From Notospermus geniculatus (taxonomy: Eukaryota > Nemertea > Pilidiophora > Heteronemertea > Lineidae): 64,000 nucleotides of DNA. Below the pieces are notes generated by a model, which was not told the origin of the DNA, searched no databases, and was given only the letters and a program-made list of their open reading frames with translations. The stretch is from NCBI GenBank assembly GCA_002633025.1, contig NMRB01000015.1:415150-479149 (forward strand), read 5' to 3'. The position numbers and the translations under genes are program-made. Numbering within the stretch: position 1 is the first letter of the stretch; each line of letters starts with the position of its first letter. This document shows positions 37,463-49,124 of the stretch, one piece after another.

Positions 37463-38729
37463 CTTAGATCTCCCAAAGCGTATTATTTTGGAGAATTTAG
37501 GAAGGTATTGAAAACAATTCTGCTACGATAACAACACTATGGCGGATCTGTCGATAATGTGGTGACGTTGTGGTCATGTGATCAAACAAACCACGCCTAC
37601 TTCAAATAAATTTTGCTTGGTATCCGCAATAAAACACCCTTTAAATGATGAATTATAGAGTTTTCCCGGAATATATGCCACAGACTAAACTACAAGATTC
37701 ATATATATTGAACGACACTGCAGATAAGGAATGAACACGCCAGGCGAAGAATTTGGGTCAAAGGTCACCACGTGATTGACAGCCTAGAAAATAAACAGAA
37801 GGTCATCAGCTGTTCGATGTAAACAAAAGCACATGACCTGCCCACATCAAAACATCATGTTGTGTCGCACAAGTCCATGAGATTGTCAATGGATGGATGA
37901 CCTGAATTGAAGAAAAATATTGAACGAATGACTAAAAGCTCTGAACAAGCGCAAGATCTGCCCTGCCATACCCCTTTGTGTGGCAATTTGATGCTGTTTT
38001 TAGCTGCTGCGTCATAACCTTTCATAATAAACCCATTGGTGGCATTCAGTCAATGCCCTTGGAATGATGAATATATTATTCCCAATCAGCCTTCTGTGCG
38101 GTGGCTGTGAATGGATGAAGCAAATTATTTATGTGGGTTAAACAATTCCGGCTGACCAGGGAATAAATCCTGTGCGAATTACAAAATTATAGGACTATCA
38201 TCAGTGAAGGGTTCGGTAAGGGTGGATTGCGTTAAGTTCCCAAAATCTCTCCATTTTAGGCCTGGTCTCTCGTCCACCAGAGAGTGTTGATGATTCCTTA
38301 TTGTACCTCAATAATGACTACTTTTCCACTTCATAAAAAAATACTCGCCAAAAAACGGACACAAAATCGTTTGTTATGTGAATGGAAACAACAAAATGCA
38401 TAACCAGCATACTGACAATATTTAGGCTAAGTGACATTACTCCAAGATCTGATTTGCCCCTTGATGGCATGTCGGTGGTGATCCATTTTACCTACCCATT
38501 TGAGAAAACCGAGAATAAAGTTCGGTAAAATTTGGTCGAAAAGGGCGGATTAGGATAATTGCTATAACCGTGCACATCTGAATACATTCTAGCAATAGCA
38601 CACTAACTGCACATGCATTTCTAGATCATCATTCCTCTTTCAGACCTGCCCATCTAAAGGTCTCATCGCCGAAGTGCAGATGGCGCCACAGTAGCTCGAG
38701 TGAAGTGACACTGTGAAATAAATGATGCC
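37463..38729. other. Upstream of UBE2H, no gene seen
   Basis: Contains the presumed UBE2H promoter next to 37463 (the 'ttattttggagaatttagg' region and a region of mixed composition). No TATA box or further ORF is convincing. Confidence 0.4.
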
Positions 38730-39115
38730 ATTCATTCTGCATCGTGTTGCCATCAAATATAGTGTGACACTGTGAGGCAATGCTACCTAAAGCCTGCCGC
38801 ACACTGGAGCTATCTGCTGAGCAAAAAGTTATTTGAGCCCGTTTGCTCAGCAGACAGCTCGCGTGTGCGCGTATTTTTCGGTGAGCTATCTGCTAGCAAA
38901 CGGTCTCGAAGCTCCAATGTGCGGCAGGCTTAAAGATGCCATCTGCAACACGTGGCCATCAAATTCATGACATAGGCTACACAGTACCCCGTACCGTTGT
39001 TACCAGACGATGTCATCCCTGCAGGGTCAACTGCATTTTTGCCATCAAATTCATGGGACACTGCGAGATGCAGTTACCTATGCCATCTGCATCGTGTTGC
39101 CATCAAATCCACGAC
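38730..39115. repeat. Satellite-like repeat (gccatcaaat family)
   Basis: At least four diverged units share 'tgcatcgtgttgccatcaaat', or 'gccatcaaattcatg', followed by a 'gacactgygag' word. The array is interrupted by the MITE at 38791-38930. Confidence 0.8.
38791..38930. mobile_element. 140-bp MITE inserted in the satellite
   Basis: The ends agcctgccgcacactggagct and the reverse-complement aagctccaatgtgcggcaggct give inverted repeats of about 21 bp. It is flanked by 'ctaa' and 'taaa', compatible with a TAA/TTA-type target duplication. Satellite sequence resumes on both sides. Confidence 0.88.
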
Positions 39116-39283
39116 ACATATAACAAGTCAAACAGGTCACTGCGTTAGAGAAATAAGACTGAGAATTGGAAAGTGTATATGCATCCTTCTTTATTAACGC
39201 GAAGTTTAGTTATGTGATCATACAGTTATTATTTTAAAGTAACTACGCATCGACATGCATCAACAACATGCTACATTTCAGAA

Positions 39284-39303
39284 TATATATATATATATAT
39301 ATA
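39284..39303. repeat. (TA)n microsatellite
   Basis: About ten TA units. Confidence 0.95.
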
Positions 39304-39656
39304 CATGTACAGTTTCAGGGATTTGGTGAGTGCGATAGGGGCAGTATCAAATAATACATGGATCAACGTGTTTTATAAGAATACACCAACTATTCATATC
39401 TATCGAAAATACATTATATTTACATTTTCGATCAGAAAAGGCTATCAAAATTATCTCTCTATAGACACCATTGATTCCCTTCTCAAGTGTAATTTTTATT
39501 AAATAGATTTTTTATAGAAAATAAGCCCTCGATTAATACTAGACTTCACAATTTAGTGACCAGAAAAGTGTGTGAAATTATTATTTTGATGACGGAATTG
39601 GGGTATGGAGAATTCAAAAACTACATCTCTTGGCACTCTGTGGAATCCAATGTCAG

Positions 39657-39772
39657 ATTAGTCCGAACACTGCCTCCTGTTGCTCATTTGCAGAACTGAC
39701 GGCCGCAACAAGTCTGTATTAGCGTCCAGCAGATTCTAAAAATAGCAATACGAGTCAGACGTTCGGACTAAT
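39657..39772. mobile_element. 116-bp MITE with 12-bp TIR and GTCAG duplication
   Basis: Begins attagtccgaac and ends gttcggactaat, a perfect 12-bp terminal inverted repeat. It is flanked on both sides by gtcag (39652-39656 and 39773-39777). The interior is non-coding. Confidence 0.9.
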
Positions 39773-39777
39773 GTCAG

Positions 39778-40600
39778 ATTTGTCAGATCCACCTTTGGAA
39801 ACTATAGGATTCCTTTAAATCCTGTAGAAACAGTAAGGGCTGACTGAGGACAACAGTTCTATCCTATTCCATTAAGATTCGTTTTTTAATGACATTGTCA
39901 ACAATAATGTAACCTATGCATCACGAGAATTCAGCCATTTATCATGAAAAAGCAGCGTTTGCATAAAAAATGAACCGGTACATGTATAAGCCGTAGGCTG
40001 GCTCTAACCACAGTTTATGTCGTATCATCTTCATACAGGGTGCACCAGAAAAATGTCGCGAGAACTTGTTTTTTCTTTGAGCACTCCGTTGCATGCGACA
40101 CTTAGCGATGACCATCGAAACCAGCTTACGCGCCAAGCAGCGGCAAATGAAAAAGAATTCAGCAGCATTATATTATGACCTTGTCAGGGTCAATCCAGGC
40201 TTAGGCTATAGTGCACGTCACTCTCGTTCATTTCAATCAACAACATGATCAGCCTGAAATCAAAAGACGATGCATTTGCATATCGACCGAAGGCATTCTT
40301 GCTTAAGAACATCGGTCAAAAGATGAAAAAATGAGGACAGCCAAAGGTTTATTCTTCTCCAAGTGGCGCCATTAACGCCAAGGCGGAAAGTGTGGAACAC
40401 AGGCGCAGGCAACATAGGACATGAAATGACATGACTGCCTCCCACAGTGATTGGCAAATAAAACCCCACAATTTGATATTAACATCGAGACATCCAGACA
40501 CATTTATAAGACACCACGCTGAAAATAAACACACTTCGTCTTTTTACCCCCGTGGGATTTTCCGACTGGTGCTGAGTCGGCCAATAGCAGACCAAGAGGC
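39778..40600. other. Intergenic DNA, nothing identified
   Basis: Only short ORFs of random composition. Confidence 0.4.
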
Positions 40601-40639
40601 CAACGATCCGTCATTGTAACACGCGCCCTGATTGAATAC

Positions 40640-40955
40640 GTCAGAGTACTCATGCAGTGATTCCTTCGCGTGTTCTGATTGGATCGCATGACTCGAGGAC
40701 CAAAAGAGTGCGATTCGTTCACGTGTTCTGATTGGATCCCTGACTTGAGGACTAAGCCAATCGAGCCGCGTATTTGTAAAAGTGTTCTGATTGGTTCTCT
40801 TGACCTGAACATTTAATAATACTGTGAATATATCGACCCCTCTTTCGGAGCGGTCTAAAACGTAGTCTGAGCTCGCCAAGACGAATTTCCTCATTGCAGG
40901 CGAATGCCAACAGATGTCCTCTATCGCTGGCGCCGAAAGCCCGCGTATAAATACC
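40640..40955 (+). promoter_or_regulatory. CCAAT-box cluster followed by a TATA box
   Basis: Three copies of CTGATTGG (reverse CCAAT) lie at 40675-40682, 40728-40735 and 40787-40794, plus a direct ccaat at about 40757. A consensus TATAAATA follows at 40946-40953. The first two CCAAT words sit in a ~53-bp near-tandem unit (cgtgttctgattggatc). This has the layout of a plus-strand core promoter starting near 40975, but no coding sequence follows on the plus strand. It lies just beyond the 3' end of the minus-strand gene at 41106. A similar 'cgagttctgattggctc' word lies inside the SINE-like insertion at 55201-55526, so repeat origin is possible. Confidence 0.35.
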
Positions 40956-41105
40956 CAACACACTGGAGTCCGGCACACCCAACATTCTTGGATGTTTGTG
41001 TACCTTTGTTTTTGATTTCGACATGGGTATACGACCGTTCAAGTGAAACAACGTGAAATCTCCCAACATAGATAAGACACAATCCATCCCATAACTACCC
41101 CCGGA

Positions 41106-42191
41106 TCATGATATTAGACAGCCTTGTTTTGTACCAAAGATTATCGTGGCCGAGTCCTCCCCCTCGGCATCGCCGCAGTTCCTCTGCCCCGCCGGAAGCT
41201 CAATGATATCACCAGGATGGAGACGGATCCTTCTACCATAAAGTTCAGCAACTAAAGATCCCTCTACCAAACCAATCCTCCTGGCCTCCTCAGAGTTGTG
41301 GTCGGGGAGCCCCTTACCCGGTACAACGATATGTTGTCCACAGCTAAAAGCCTGCATGCGAAACTTCTTCTGCATATTCTCTGTAGTGCATTTACCATCA
41401 ACGGCGTCATTCCATTTTTCTATTTTGATAGTGTGGTGTAAAATATGACGGGGAGGATCCTTTTTCTTGTCTTTACCTCCTTTAGTTTTATCAGCAGTTT
41501 CTTTTTTAGTTTTATCGTTGGAGGTTTGTCGGAGATGATCAGGAGGAGAATGGGCGGGGCTCGAAGTGGACGATTTGCCATGCTGCTGATGTTGATGTTT
41601 CTTATCCTTCTGCCCTTCTTTTAGTCCCTTCCCAGTCAGCAGGTCTTCGTAGCTCCTGTGGTAGCTGTTACGTTTCAACGGACTTCCGCCAGGCTTCAGT
41701 AAACTTAAATTCTCACAGCTCTTGTTTGAATACCCGTTAACTTCCTCGGCTACAACCCTCCCTGGCCGATGTGATCGCATTACGTACCCACCCTTCAGGT
41801 TTTCACAACTCTTATGTGGACTACTGTGTTTCTCCTTATGACGAAAATCCTCACAACTTTTCACAGTTTTCATATCCCTGTGTTGTTTCTTTTTAGCACG
41901 GTTCTGTTCCGCTAACTTATTCAAGTTGTAATGACGTTTCGACTTATAAATTTCTGTGTCAAAATCTACTTTGACCCTGACCCTTCGTTTTGGGCTTTCG
42001 CCTGTATCACTACCACACCCCTCAGCTTCAGAATCACCCGGGGGATCATCCCTGCTCCCTCGGGACCCGTGACACTTCCTTGGGGTGGCATATTCCTTTC
42101 TTCGTGCCCCTCCACTATTTGAACTATCCGTGCTGCTCTTCCGAAGGATACCCGTATAATCGTGTTCAGTTTCCGAGTGTTGTTTCTCCAT
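41106..42191 (-). CDS. Unrecognised 361-aa protein: KSCE repeats, cupin-like end, CaaX
   Basis: A single coding exon. Start ATG 42189-42191 has an in-frame TAG six codons upstream and is preceded by a splice acceptor (gtcgttgcag) at about 42228, so a 5' UTR intron is likely. I do not recognise the family. Visible: a Ser/charged N-terminus with basic runs (e.g. KRRVRVKVDFDTEIY at 69-83, NRAKKKQHRDMK); repeated KSCEDF (111-116), KSCENL (127-132), KSCENL (157-162) and RSYEDL (179-184); a Lys-rich linker (about 190-245); and a compact C-terminal region about 250-354. That region reads like a small beta-barrel and contains GDIIELPAG, which fits cupin motif 2 (G-x5-P-x-G), but I see no metal-binding His pair. 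The last residues are CLIS, a canonical CaaX box that would predict farnesylation and membrane attachment. Confidence 0.78.
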   Translation of the reverse strand: MEKQHSETEHDYTGILRKSSTDSSNSGGARRKEYATPRKCHGSRGSRDDPPGDSEAEGCGSDTGESPKRRVRVKVDFDTEIYKSKRHYNLNKLAEQNRAKKKQHRDMKTVKSCEDFRHKEKHSSPHKSCENLKGGYVMRSHRPGRVVAEEVNGYSNKSCENLSLLKPGGSPLKRNSYHRSYEDLLTGKGLKEGQKDKKHQHQQHGKSSTSSPAHSPPDHLRQTSNDKTKKETADKTKGGKDKKKDPPRHILHHTIKIEKWNDAVDGKCTTENMQKKFRMQAFSCGQHIVVPGKGLPDHNSEEARRIGLVEGSLVAELYGRRIRLHPGDIIELPAGQRNCGDAEGEDSATIIFGTKQGCLIS

Positions 42192-42227
42192 GGTTACCTC
42201 GTGGTTCTAAGATGGTCGGCACATCAT

Positions 42228-43597
42228 CTGCAACGACAAACAGGAGGGTGTAATGAATCATAGTTCAATATACTACCGACACACGTCAAATATATCGGGT
42301 AATTTACACTCAGATAAGCCGACGAGTACAAGAGGCCCTCCAAAGGAGACTGCCATCACAGTACAAGAGCCCTAGAAGGAATGGCATGTCAAGCTCTCGG
42401 CTCGGCTGAACGTCTCCGATTTTTCGCCCCTTTCCTCTCACGTAATCTATATGATGCATATTCAAATTATTCGTGGTGAAAGCGTGTCCCGAATGAAGAA
42501 ATTTGAATATCACCGGCCTCGAGTTTTTTGTACGATATTTTGCGAGATTTTCGAGGTTATTTTTTGAGGACGCCTTCTGATTGGCCAGTGATATATCGAA
42601 TCACATGATCTCAGCGGCACACTATAGGCTAAACCGGTATCCAGTTCCACCGTGCAGCACGTTAGGAACTGGTGTCGGGGTCTCGAAACCGGAAGTGTGG
42701 TCGGAATTCCTACCAGGCAGGATGCGCGCGCATCAGTTAGCAGACCTGTACATCATGCCTACATCGTGTAGATCTGTGTGCAGCGCTCTAACGGCAAGCT
42801 ACAGGAGTCGAAATGAGATAGCAGGGTGGTTTCTTCAACGGACTATCCCCAGGATGTTTAGCTAATGACACAAAACATCGCTGGGATAGGTCACTGAGTG
42901 TTTATCTCGTTGACATTCGTTGCACTACCTCGCTGAATGTTCGAAGCGAGAAATGTTGGACGCCAGACGCCATCTTGGAAACTTGGCTTCTTTGGGGAAT
43001 ACCTGCCGCCGATACGTCATCAGAGAAGATCCGTATTCTGATTGGACGTATTCCGACGAATCACAGCCAGAATCAAGAGGGCGACAGTAGTCTCTTAAAT
43101 CGGCAGATGTAGAGACTACTCTGTGGTCTAACTATAGGCCTACTTCAGTACAAATGGCCGCCATTCTTTTCATCACTTGAGAAGTTCGATGCGCTGTGAT
43201 ACCATAATTAACCCTTCATCAGGTAAGTTACCATACTTCAACTCATCTTCTTTTTGTGTGTGGCAACAATTTCCATGCCTAGTTAATTGATAAGATCATT
43301 GAAATATGTAGGCCTAGATTCGAACAGTCTTGTCAAGCAGTCCTGATCGGTTTGATCGTGAGCACTGGGGACAGTGGGGTATGCGGTGTACATCGGTCGT
43401 GTGTGTGTGTGTGCGTAGGAACCGTTATTGCTGTTAGGCTTATATTGATATCTTTCGACAAGAAACTAATTAAGGAATCTTGTCTGTGGTTCAAAGTGAA
43501 AATCGATCTCAATTTTCTTCTCTGAGGAACTGAAAGAAAACAATTTGTCGAATTTGAGAGGCTCCGTCGTTGTCGTCCACGGAATGAGCACCTGTTA
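42228..43597. other. Upstream of the KSCE protein gene; dispersed repeat copy B
   Basis: 42540-42640 and 43150-43215 match, in opposite orientation, the repeat at 7140-7330, with about 0.5 kb between the halves. The rest includes the presumed promoter and 5' UTR intron of the gene at 41106. A (GT)n microsatellite lies at 43399-43414. No other gene is evident. Confidence 0.45.
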
Positions 43598-44116
43598 AAA
43601 CTGATTACTGTGAAACCCAGCGACTGAGATCACCTCCCTACAGGTGGCGCCACAGTCGGAGAGTTGATTTATCATTTAGACAGTAGAGGCGCCACCCGGA
43701 CTTTGGCGATCTCCCTCTTGCGTGAAAGCAGATGACCGCACTGACACTGCCTTTATTTTTATTCGTTTACGGGTGTATACTGCGTATCTCTGCAGCAAAA
43801 AAATTGCCATGGTCTTACAAATTGATTCATATCCCCTTTCCTTCAAATGACATTTTTTAGAATCACACTTGCATTGAACAAATGAGAATGGCGACGAACT
43901 TAATTTAGCGGTAAGTTCTCCTTCCAAAATCAGTCGATCACACAAAGCGGTTTTTCCACAACCTTTGAATCGTTTTTTGTTGTTGTAAATTGATATTGTC
44001 CTCTACAACACGGGAAGTAGACTTCGTTGTCCTGGCAACCACCTGAATGGTCGCATCGAGAAACGCCAATTTCTCCTGGAATTGCAGAGTGTTTTGTGAT
44101 TCCGGCTTAAGCTGGA
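43598..44116. repeat. ~0.52-kb direct duplication, copy 1
   Basis: Near-identical to 44316-44855, from 'gaaactgattactgtgaaac' to 'gcttaagctggacga'. An N lies at 44124, just after this copy. Copy 2 has an extra ~16 bp ('tttaaggagatatgac'). Confidence 0.95.
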
Positions 44117-44209
44117 CGATACANTATTTATCAGAGAAATGTCATTTCTTTAGAACTATTTTACCGCGGAAGTACTTCTTCCACACCGGCGCTGTGAGGT
44201 GCGACGCAT

Positions 44210-44315
44210 CACATAACCCTACGCAAAATGGCGGATTTGACTGTTGTTCGTCAGGGTCACAAACCGACGCAACGTCACCAGGTTTTTTGGAGGCTTGTGC
44301 CCTGTTGTTCAGGTT
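44210..44315 (+). other. Possible short first exon (MADLTVVRQG...)
   Basis: Between the two duplicate copies, an ATG in the context gcaaaATGGCGG (a YY1-like start context common in animal first exons) opens a 28-codon frame running to a possible donor 'ttcag|gttgaa'. No downstream exon is identified, so the evidence is weak. Confidence 0.2.
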
Positions 44316-44855
44316 GAAACTGATTACTGTGAAACCCAGCGACTGACATCACCTCCCTACAGGTGGCGCCACAGTCGAAGAGTTGATTTATCATTTAGAC
44401 ACTAGAGGCGCCACCCGGACTTTGGCGATCTCCCTCTTGCATGAAAACAGATGTTTAAGGAGATATGACACCGCACTGACACTGCCTTTATTTTTATTCG
44501 TTTACGGGTGTATACTGCGTATCTCTATAGCAAAAAAATTGCCATGGTCTTACAAATTGATTCATATCCCCTTTCCTTCAAATGGCATTTTTTAGAATCA
44601 CACTTGCATTGAACAAATGAGAATGGCGACGAACTCAATTTAGCGGTAAGTTCTCCTTCCAAAATCAGTCGATCACACAAAGCGGTTTTTCCACAAGCTT
44701 TGAATCGTTTTTTGTTGTTGTAAATTGATATTGTCCTCTACAACACGGGAAGTAGACTTCGTTGTCCTGGCAACCACCTGAATGGTCGCATCGAGAAACG
44801 CCAATTTCTCCTGGAATTGCAGAGTGTTTTGTGATTCCGGCTTAAGCTGGACGAG
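44316..44855. repeat. ~0.54-kb direct duplication, copy 2
   Basis: See 43598-44116. On the right it leads into unique sequence and the 39-bp minisatellite. Confidence 0.95.
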
Positions 44856-45033
44856 CATCTGCATTCAGATACAGACAAATCGTGAGAAGCGGAAAAGTCC
44901 AATTCTCTTTTCTTTAGGAGTAGACCGCCCGAAAAGACCGCCACCTCCCCAAACACGCATTGCACCCAGGTGGTGTAGCTAAGAAGCTTGAACGGACAGG
45001 GACCTCGAAGCATGATGGAGGAGGTAGGCCTAC

Positions 45034-45220
45034 CACACGTCTCAGCGAGGCAGTGGGTTGATGGAGAGGGACCTCACGTCTCAGCGAGGCAGTGGGTTGA
45101 TGGAGAGGGACCTCACGTCTCAGCGAGGCAGTGGGTTGATGGAGAGGGACCTCACGTCTCAGAGAGGCAGTGGGTTGATGGAGAGGGACCTCACGTCTCA
45201 GAGAGGCAGTGGGTTGGAAA
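45034..45220 (+). repeat. 39-bp minisatellite, about 5 units
   Basis: The unit is 'cacgtctcagcgaggcagtg' plus 'ggttgatggagagggacct'. The first three units are almost identical; the last two carry an agagag variant and the last one degrades. Because 39 is divisible by 3, the frame stays open and reads HVSARQWVDGEGP repeats; this is not evidence of a gene. Confidence 0.95.
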
Positions 45221-45743
45221 AGAGGGAGCTCTCATCTCAGTAGGTATAAACTGGATTCCATCGGTGCTGCATCTACACTATAGGCTCCGACCGCAACGAG
45301 CTAGTCAGAAGATTATGGATGGTCTCATGTGATGTGGAAGCTAGAAAGGGAGCTCGTATCTCAAGTGATGTAAAAACTGGATTGGAGAGTCTCTGCATGG
45401 AGATGCAGAAGTTCTGAAATAATCCGCATCGTTTTTCGTCGGTACGCGCCTCGATAGAGGATGAAGAGAGATGGCGCATTTTCCATTAAATGACGGTGGC
45501 CATCCATTAGTCTTCTGTACCTCATCCCCGACAGGCGTCTCAGACCTTTCAGTTTGGTATGTGAATACACCGAATCTGGGATTAATGCATTCTAAAGGTA
45601 TTGTGATCGCCCACATCAGTCTTTAATCGTATCTGAAAGCAGCCAAAGGCAAGCTGGCTGCATATAGCAATTGTGCTGCTCCCGAACTGGAGACCAGCTT
45701 CCATTCTACCTTCTGTCTTATGACTTTGGTCTCAGTATGCAGA

Positions 45744-45904
45744 TGTGACAGGAATCAAAGTCCCCCTGGAATCAAAGTCCGGTTTTATTGTTCAGCGAGG
45801 GATTAGAATATATGGCTATGGAGACATGGCCATTCGAATAACCTTACAATAGCGGGCTATTGTTTGGCGGACTTGCATTCCTAGGACGTTGATTCCTGTC
45901 ACAC
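45744..45904. mobile_element. 161-bp MITE-like palindrome
   Basis: The termini tgtgacaggaatcaa and ttgattcctgtcaca are perfect 15-bp inverted repeats, with subterminal 'agtcc' and 'ggact' words. A diverged relative lies at about 23560-23690. Confidence 0.85.
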
Positions 45905-48900
45905 CTGGGTCAGAGTTGCGCAGTGAAAATATCCCATACCAGTCAAATTTGATGTAGGTTCAATTCCCTGAGATACCAATCATATTGGGATACAGAGGTT
46001 TTCGACTGTTCAATATATCTTCAGTGTGTATGTGGAGGGGGGGGGGGCAAATCGATTGTTCGCAATTTCTGTGGAATGAACGAAGTGTCGACTTTCCACG
46101 ATAAACCAATCAAACGATGTAACTGTAGATGATTACGCAGTCACTTCATCCGGTCATCAGACGGAGGCTGCCCAGTTACAGTCATCACGTCACCACTTAA
46201 GCTCCCTCAATCGACAATAATCATGATAATAAGACTTACCAACTCCTTACCGACTTACTGAAAGCTCGTCTCGTTTCGATCAATAAAAATAATAGATGTG
46301 CGCTGATTCGAGTCAGCCGAAATATTGGTCTCATGATGGGGACACCGTGATTTTAATCGGGTTGCCCCCAACATATGCTAGTGAGGTTTAGAACTAGAAC
46401 GCGAACGATTGACGATGACGCCATCTTTATTCTGGACGTCATCGAACCATCTGTCCTCCTCTCCTGCGCATGCAGGTGGGGCAGAGATTAGTCAACTCGC
46501 AGATTTATTCGGATATCTGCCTCGGAGCCAAAATGTCCTCTGGTTTTCTGGTGGCGTGCTGAACCGTTACGATCAGCCCCAAAGTCCACAACAGGTCGGG
46601 ACTTGACTACTTCCGGTCGTCAGTTCAGGCCGCTACTACACTACCCGATTCACTTTAGCAACGAAAAACAACATGGGCGCCAGTTTTGGCGCAGATACAA
46701 TATGATATTAGATTTGCTACGGAGATTGGATCAGCCCTTCTGATCAACCTCCACATCAACCCATCACTCCCTGAAACCAAACGTCTTTCTCATTTTGGGA
46801 CGAATCCGCTCCTTAGGGGTTAAGACCCGCCAGATTCCTGATGGCAGCAGCCCGAATATAATGAACCTTGGCAGTTGTATAATGTGACAAGCAATACCAG
46901 GCATCCCAAGCGACCTGATCTGCGCCAGGCTGAGGTTATTGAGCTGGACGTTGATTACATACGCCTCCACGCCCATCGCAATCACCAGTGGTCACGTGGT
47001 CAGATTTCAGCAGACGATAGCATGATTTGATTGGTTTGTCAACACGATGTAGAATTTACGCTCACGAAGGCACACTTCTGGTATGCATGGAGATGTTAAA
47101 GTAACTGTTCCGTCAGCAAACATTACAGCTGCTGCTTTGACTTGTTTTTACTACCCACTTGAAGTTCGGACATGTCTGACAACCATCATAGTCTATCGAA
47201 TTGTGAATTTGAATGTGGCAAATTTGTTAGTGACAGTATGCACGACGTTTCGACGCTGAGAGAAAGCATCCTCCCATTGCAGGGCTTTGGTCTTGGTCCT
47301 CTTCATACGCTCGCAGACTGGACGAAATGAAGCGAGGTAAAACTCCTGCTGTTGGAGGATGAGAGGAAACAATATGGCCGCCATGGCAGACATCTTGAAT
47401 ACGGGATATTCACGAGCTTACGCCAAGAGGAAGCAGAAATGAATGGAGGCGATGAAATTTACATAGGAACTATAGATGCAACAATAGAGATTTGTGTGAA
47501 CGCAAAGCTGGGAATGTGGATACATCACACGGCGATCTGTATTTCAGACTGAGCACACGATAACAGAAAGGTGCCGAGGGACATTGGTGACAATTATGAA
47601 TAGTGACATTTACCAGTTTTATTATTTCATTGCACCCAAACGTGTTACCCTAAAACCGCCAGTCAGATTAAGCGATTCTACAGTAAACATTCAAATAGTG
47701 ATGAATTGTATCGTTTCCATGGCAACGCAGCAAACAAGGTAGTAATTCCAGTTCCACGTGTTGCTACAAAGAGTATCAGTGTGTGTGTGCGTGGGGGGGG
47801 GGGATATCGTATCTGTCCCTCATCTCCTTTCTGGCAATCCTAAAGAAATCACCAGGGAGATTGCCGACCAATGGGGGTGCACTGGATACCCAATTTAGGC
47901 AAGAGTGTGGCGTAGCTGGCGGCATACGCAGAGTTCATTGCCCTTCCCAGTGCCGCCAACAACATATCTGTAGATTAAAGCTTTCTAACACAGAAGCGTG
48001 CTTTGCTATTTGAAGACGATGGGTGAAGGACAAAGCCTGATCGTGTAAGTTCACCGAATGAGAATTATAATCCCGTCGCTGATAGAGTATCGACCTCATC
48101 TCGACTCGGCCAGAACGATGACCTCCCCACTGATGGGTGGCAAAAGCTATACAAGTCAGGGAGCGATGAACTGTGCCATTTTTTTCACATCTATCCATCA
48201 AAGGAAGAATCTATAGCGTTGTCGCGTGTCTGCGGCGATCTGTCTTCAGAGTCGATCGAGACGTGATACCACCGGTTGAAGCATCTTGTGCCAGACGATG
48301 GATTTCCAATATAGATGGGTCTGGTCTGCATGTCTATATGTCAGCACAAACTGGGCGGCTACAGCGGAGGACAATATCGGAGGTCATAAGAACAATGGTA
48401 TTTGACACCGCCATCAGTCATAAGCCAACTGCGTTAGACATGCACTGGAGCTATTCTCCACCAATATTACGTCTTGAGGCATGGGCGAGTGCAAGTCTCA
48501 TGGTTTGGAAATGGCTAGAAATCTGTAACTAATACGAATCGTCAACAATAATACGGTGTGGCAGGACGGAAGGCTTCGTCATCCTAAACTCGACTCTCGT
48601 CGACTTAGCAGAACACTCAATTACTGGTGGGCTGACCATGAATATTGTTGTGTGACCTCTCAGACCTAGAAGTACAGTATTTCAAATAGCTGTCATGATG
48701 TATGATTATCCTTTGGCCTCAAAGTTAGGAAACGTCGAGTCCGGCTCTAGTCGGCAGATGGTTGACGTTTCGATGAATATCTCTTGGTGATACCATAAAC
48801 CACCCGTTATTACAAACATCGTATTGACAACGTTGATTGCATATTTAATATCAGTGTCATGTATCTTCACAGAAGTGTGTACATACTGTTGAATAAAACA

Positions 48901-49100
48901 CAGTCAACGGACAGTATCCACATACCCAGGCGACAGTAATCACACAAAGCCACTATATATCACTGTTTCTGCGAAAACTGTCCGCTTCCATCGACTCAGT
49001 CACGTGGGAAAATGATCGATCAAAGAGTATTGTCGTTCGTACCCTGAAACCGGACTTGCATGTATATGATGACCGAGTAGTCCTTCACTGACTGACCGGT
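45905..49100. other. Intergenic DNA, no gene identified
   Basis: ORFs up to 119 codons, none with recognisable features. On the minus strand, about 47245-47275 reads ggatgctttctctcagcgtc followed by gaaacgtcg. That is a stem (gatgc/gcgtc) plus GAAACG of the kind found at ends of some retroelement families; see also 56456. Poly-G runs occur at about 46036 and 47792. Confidence 0.4.
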
Positions 49101-49124
49101 CAAAATCATGGCGTCACCGAACCT

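Noticed and set aside
45034-45332. Repetitive protein HVSARQWVDGEGP
   Set aside because: By-product of a 39-bp minisatellite; no start context or flanking exon.
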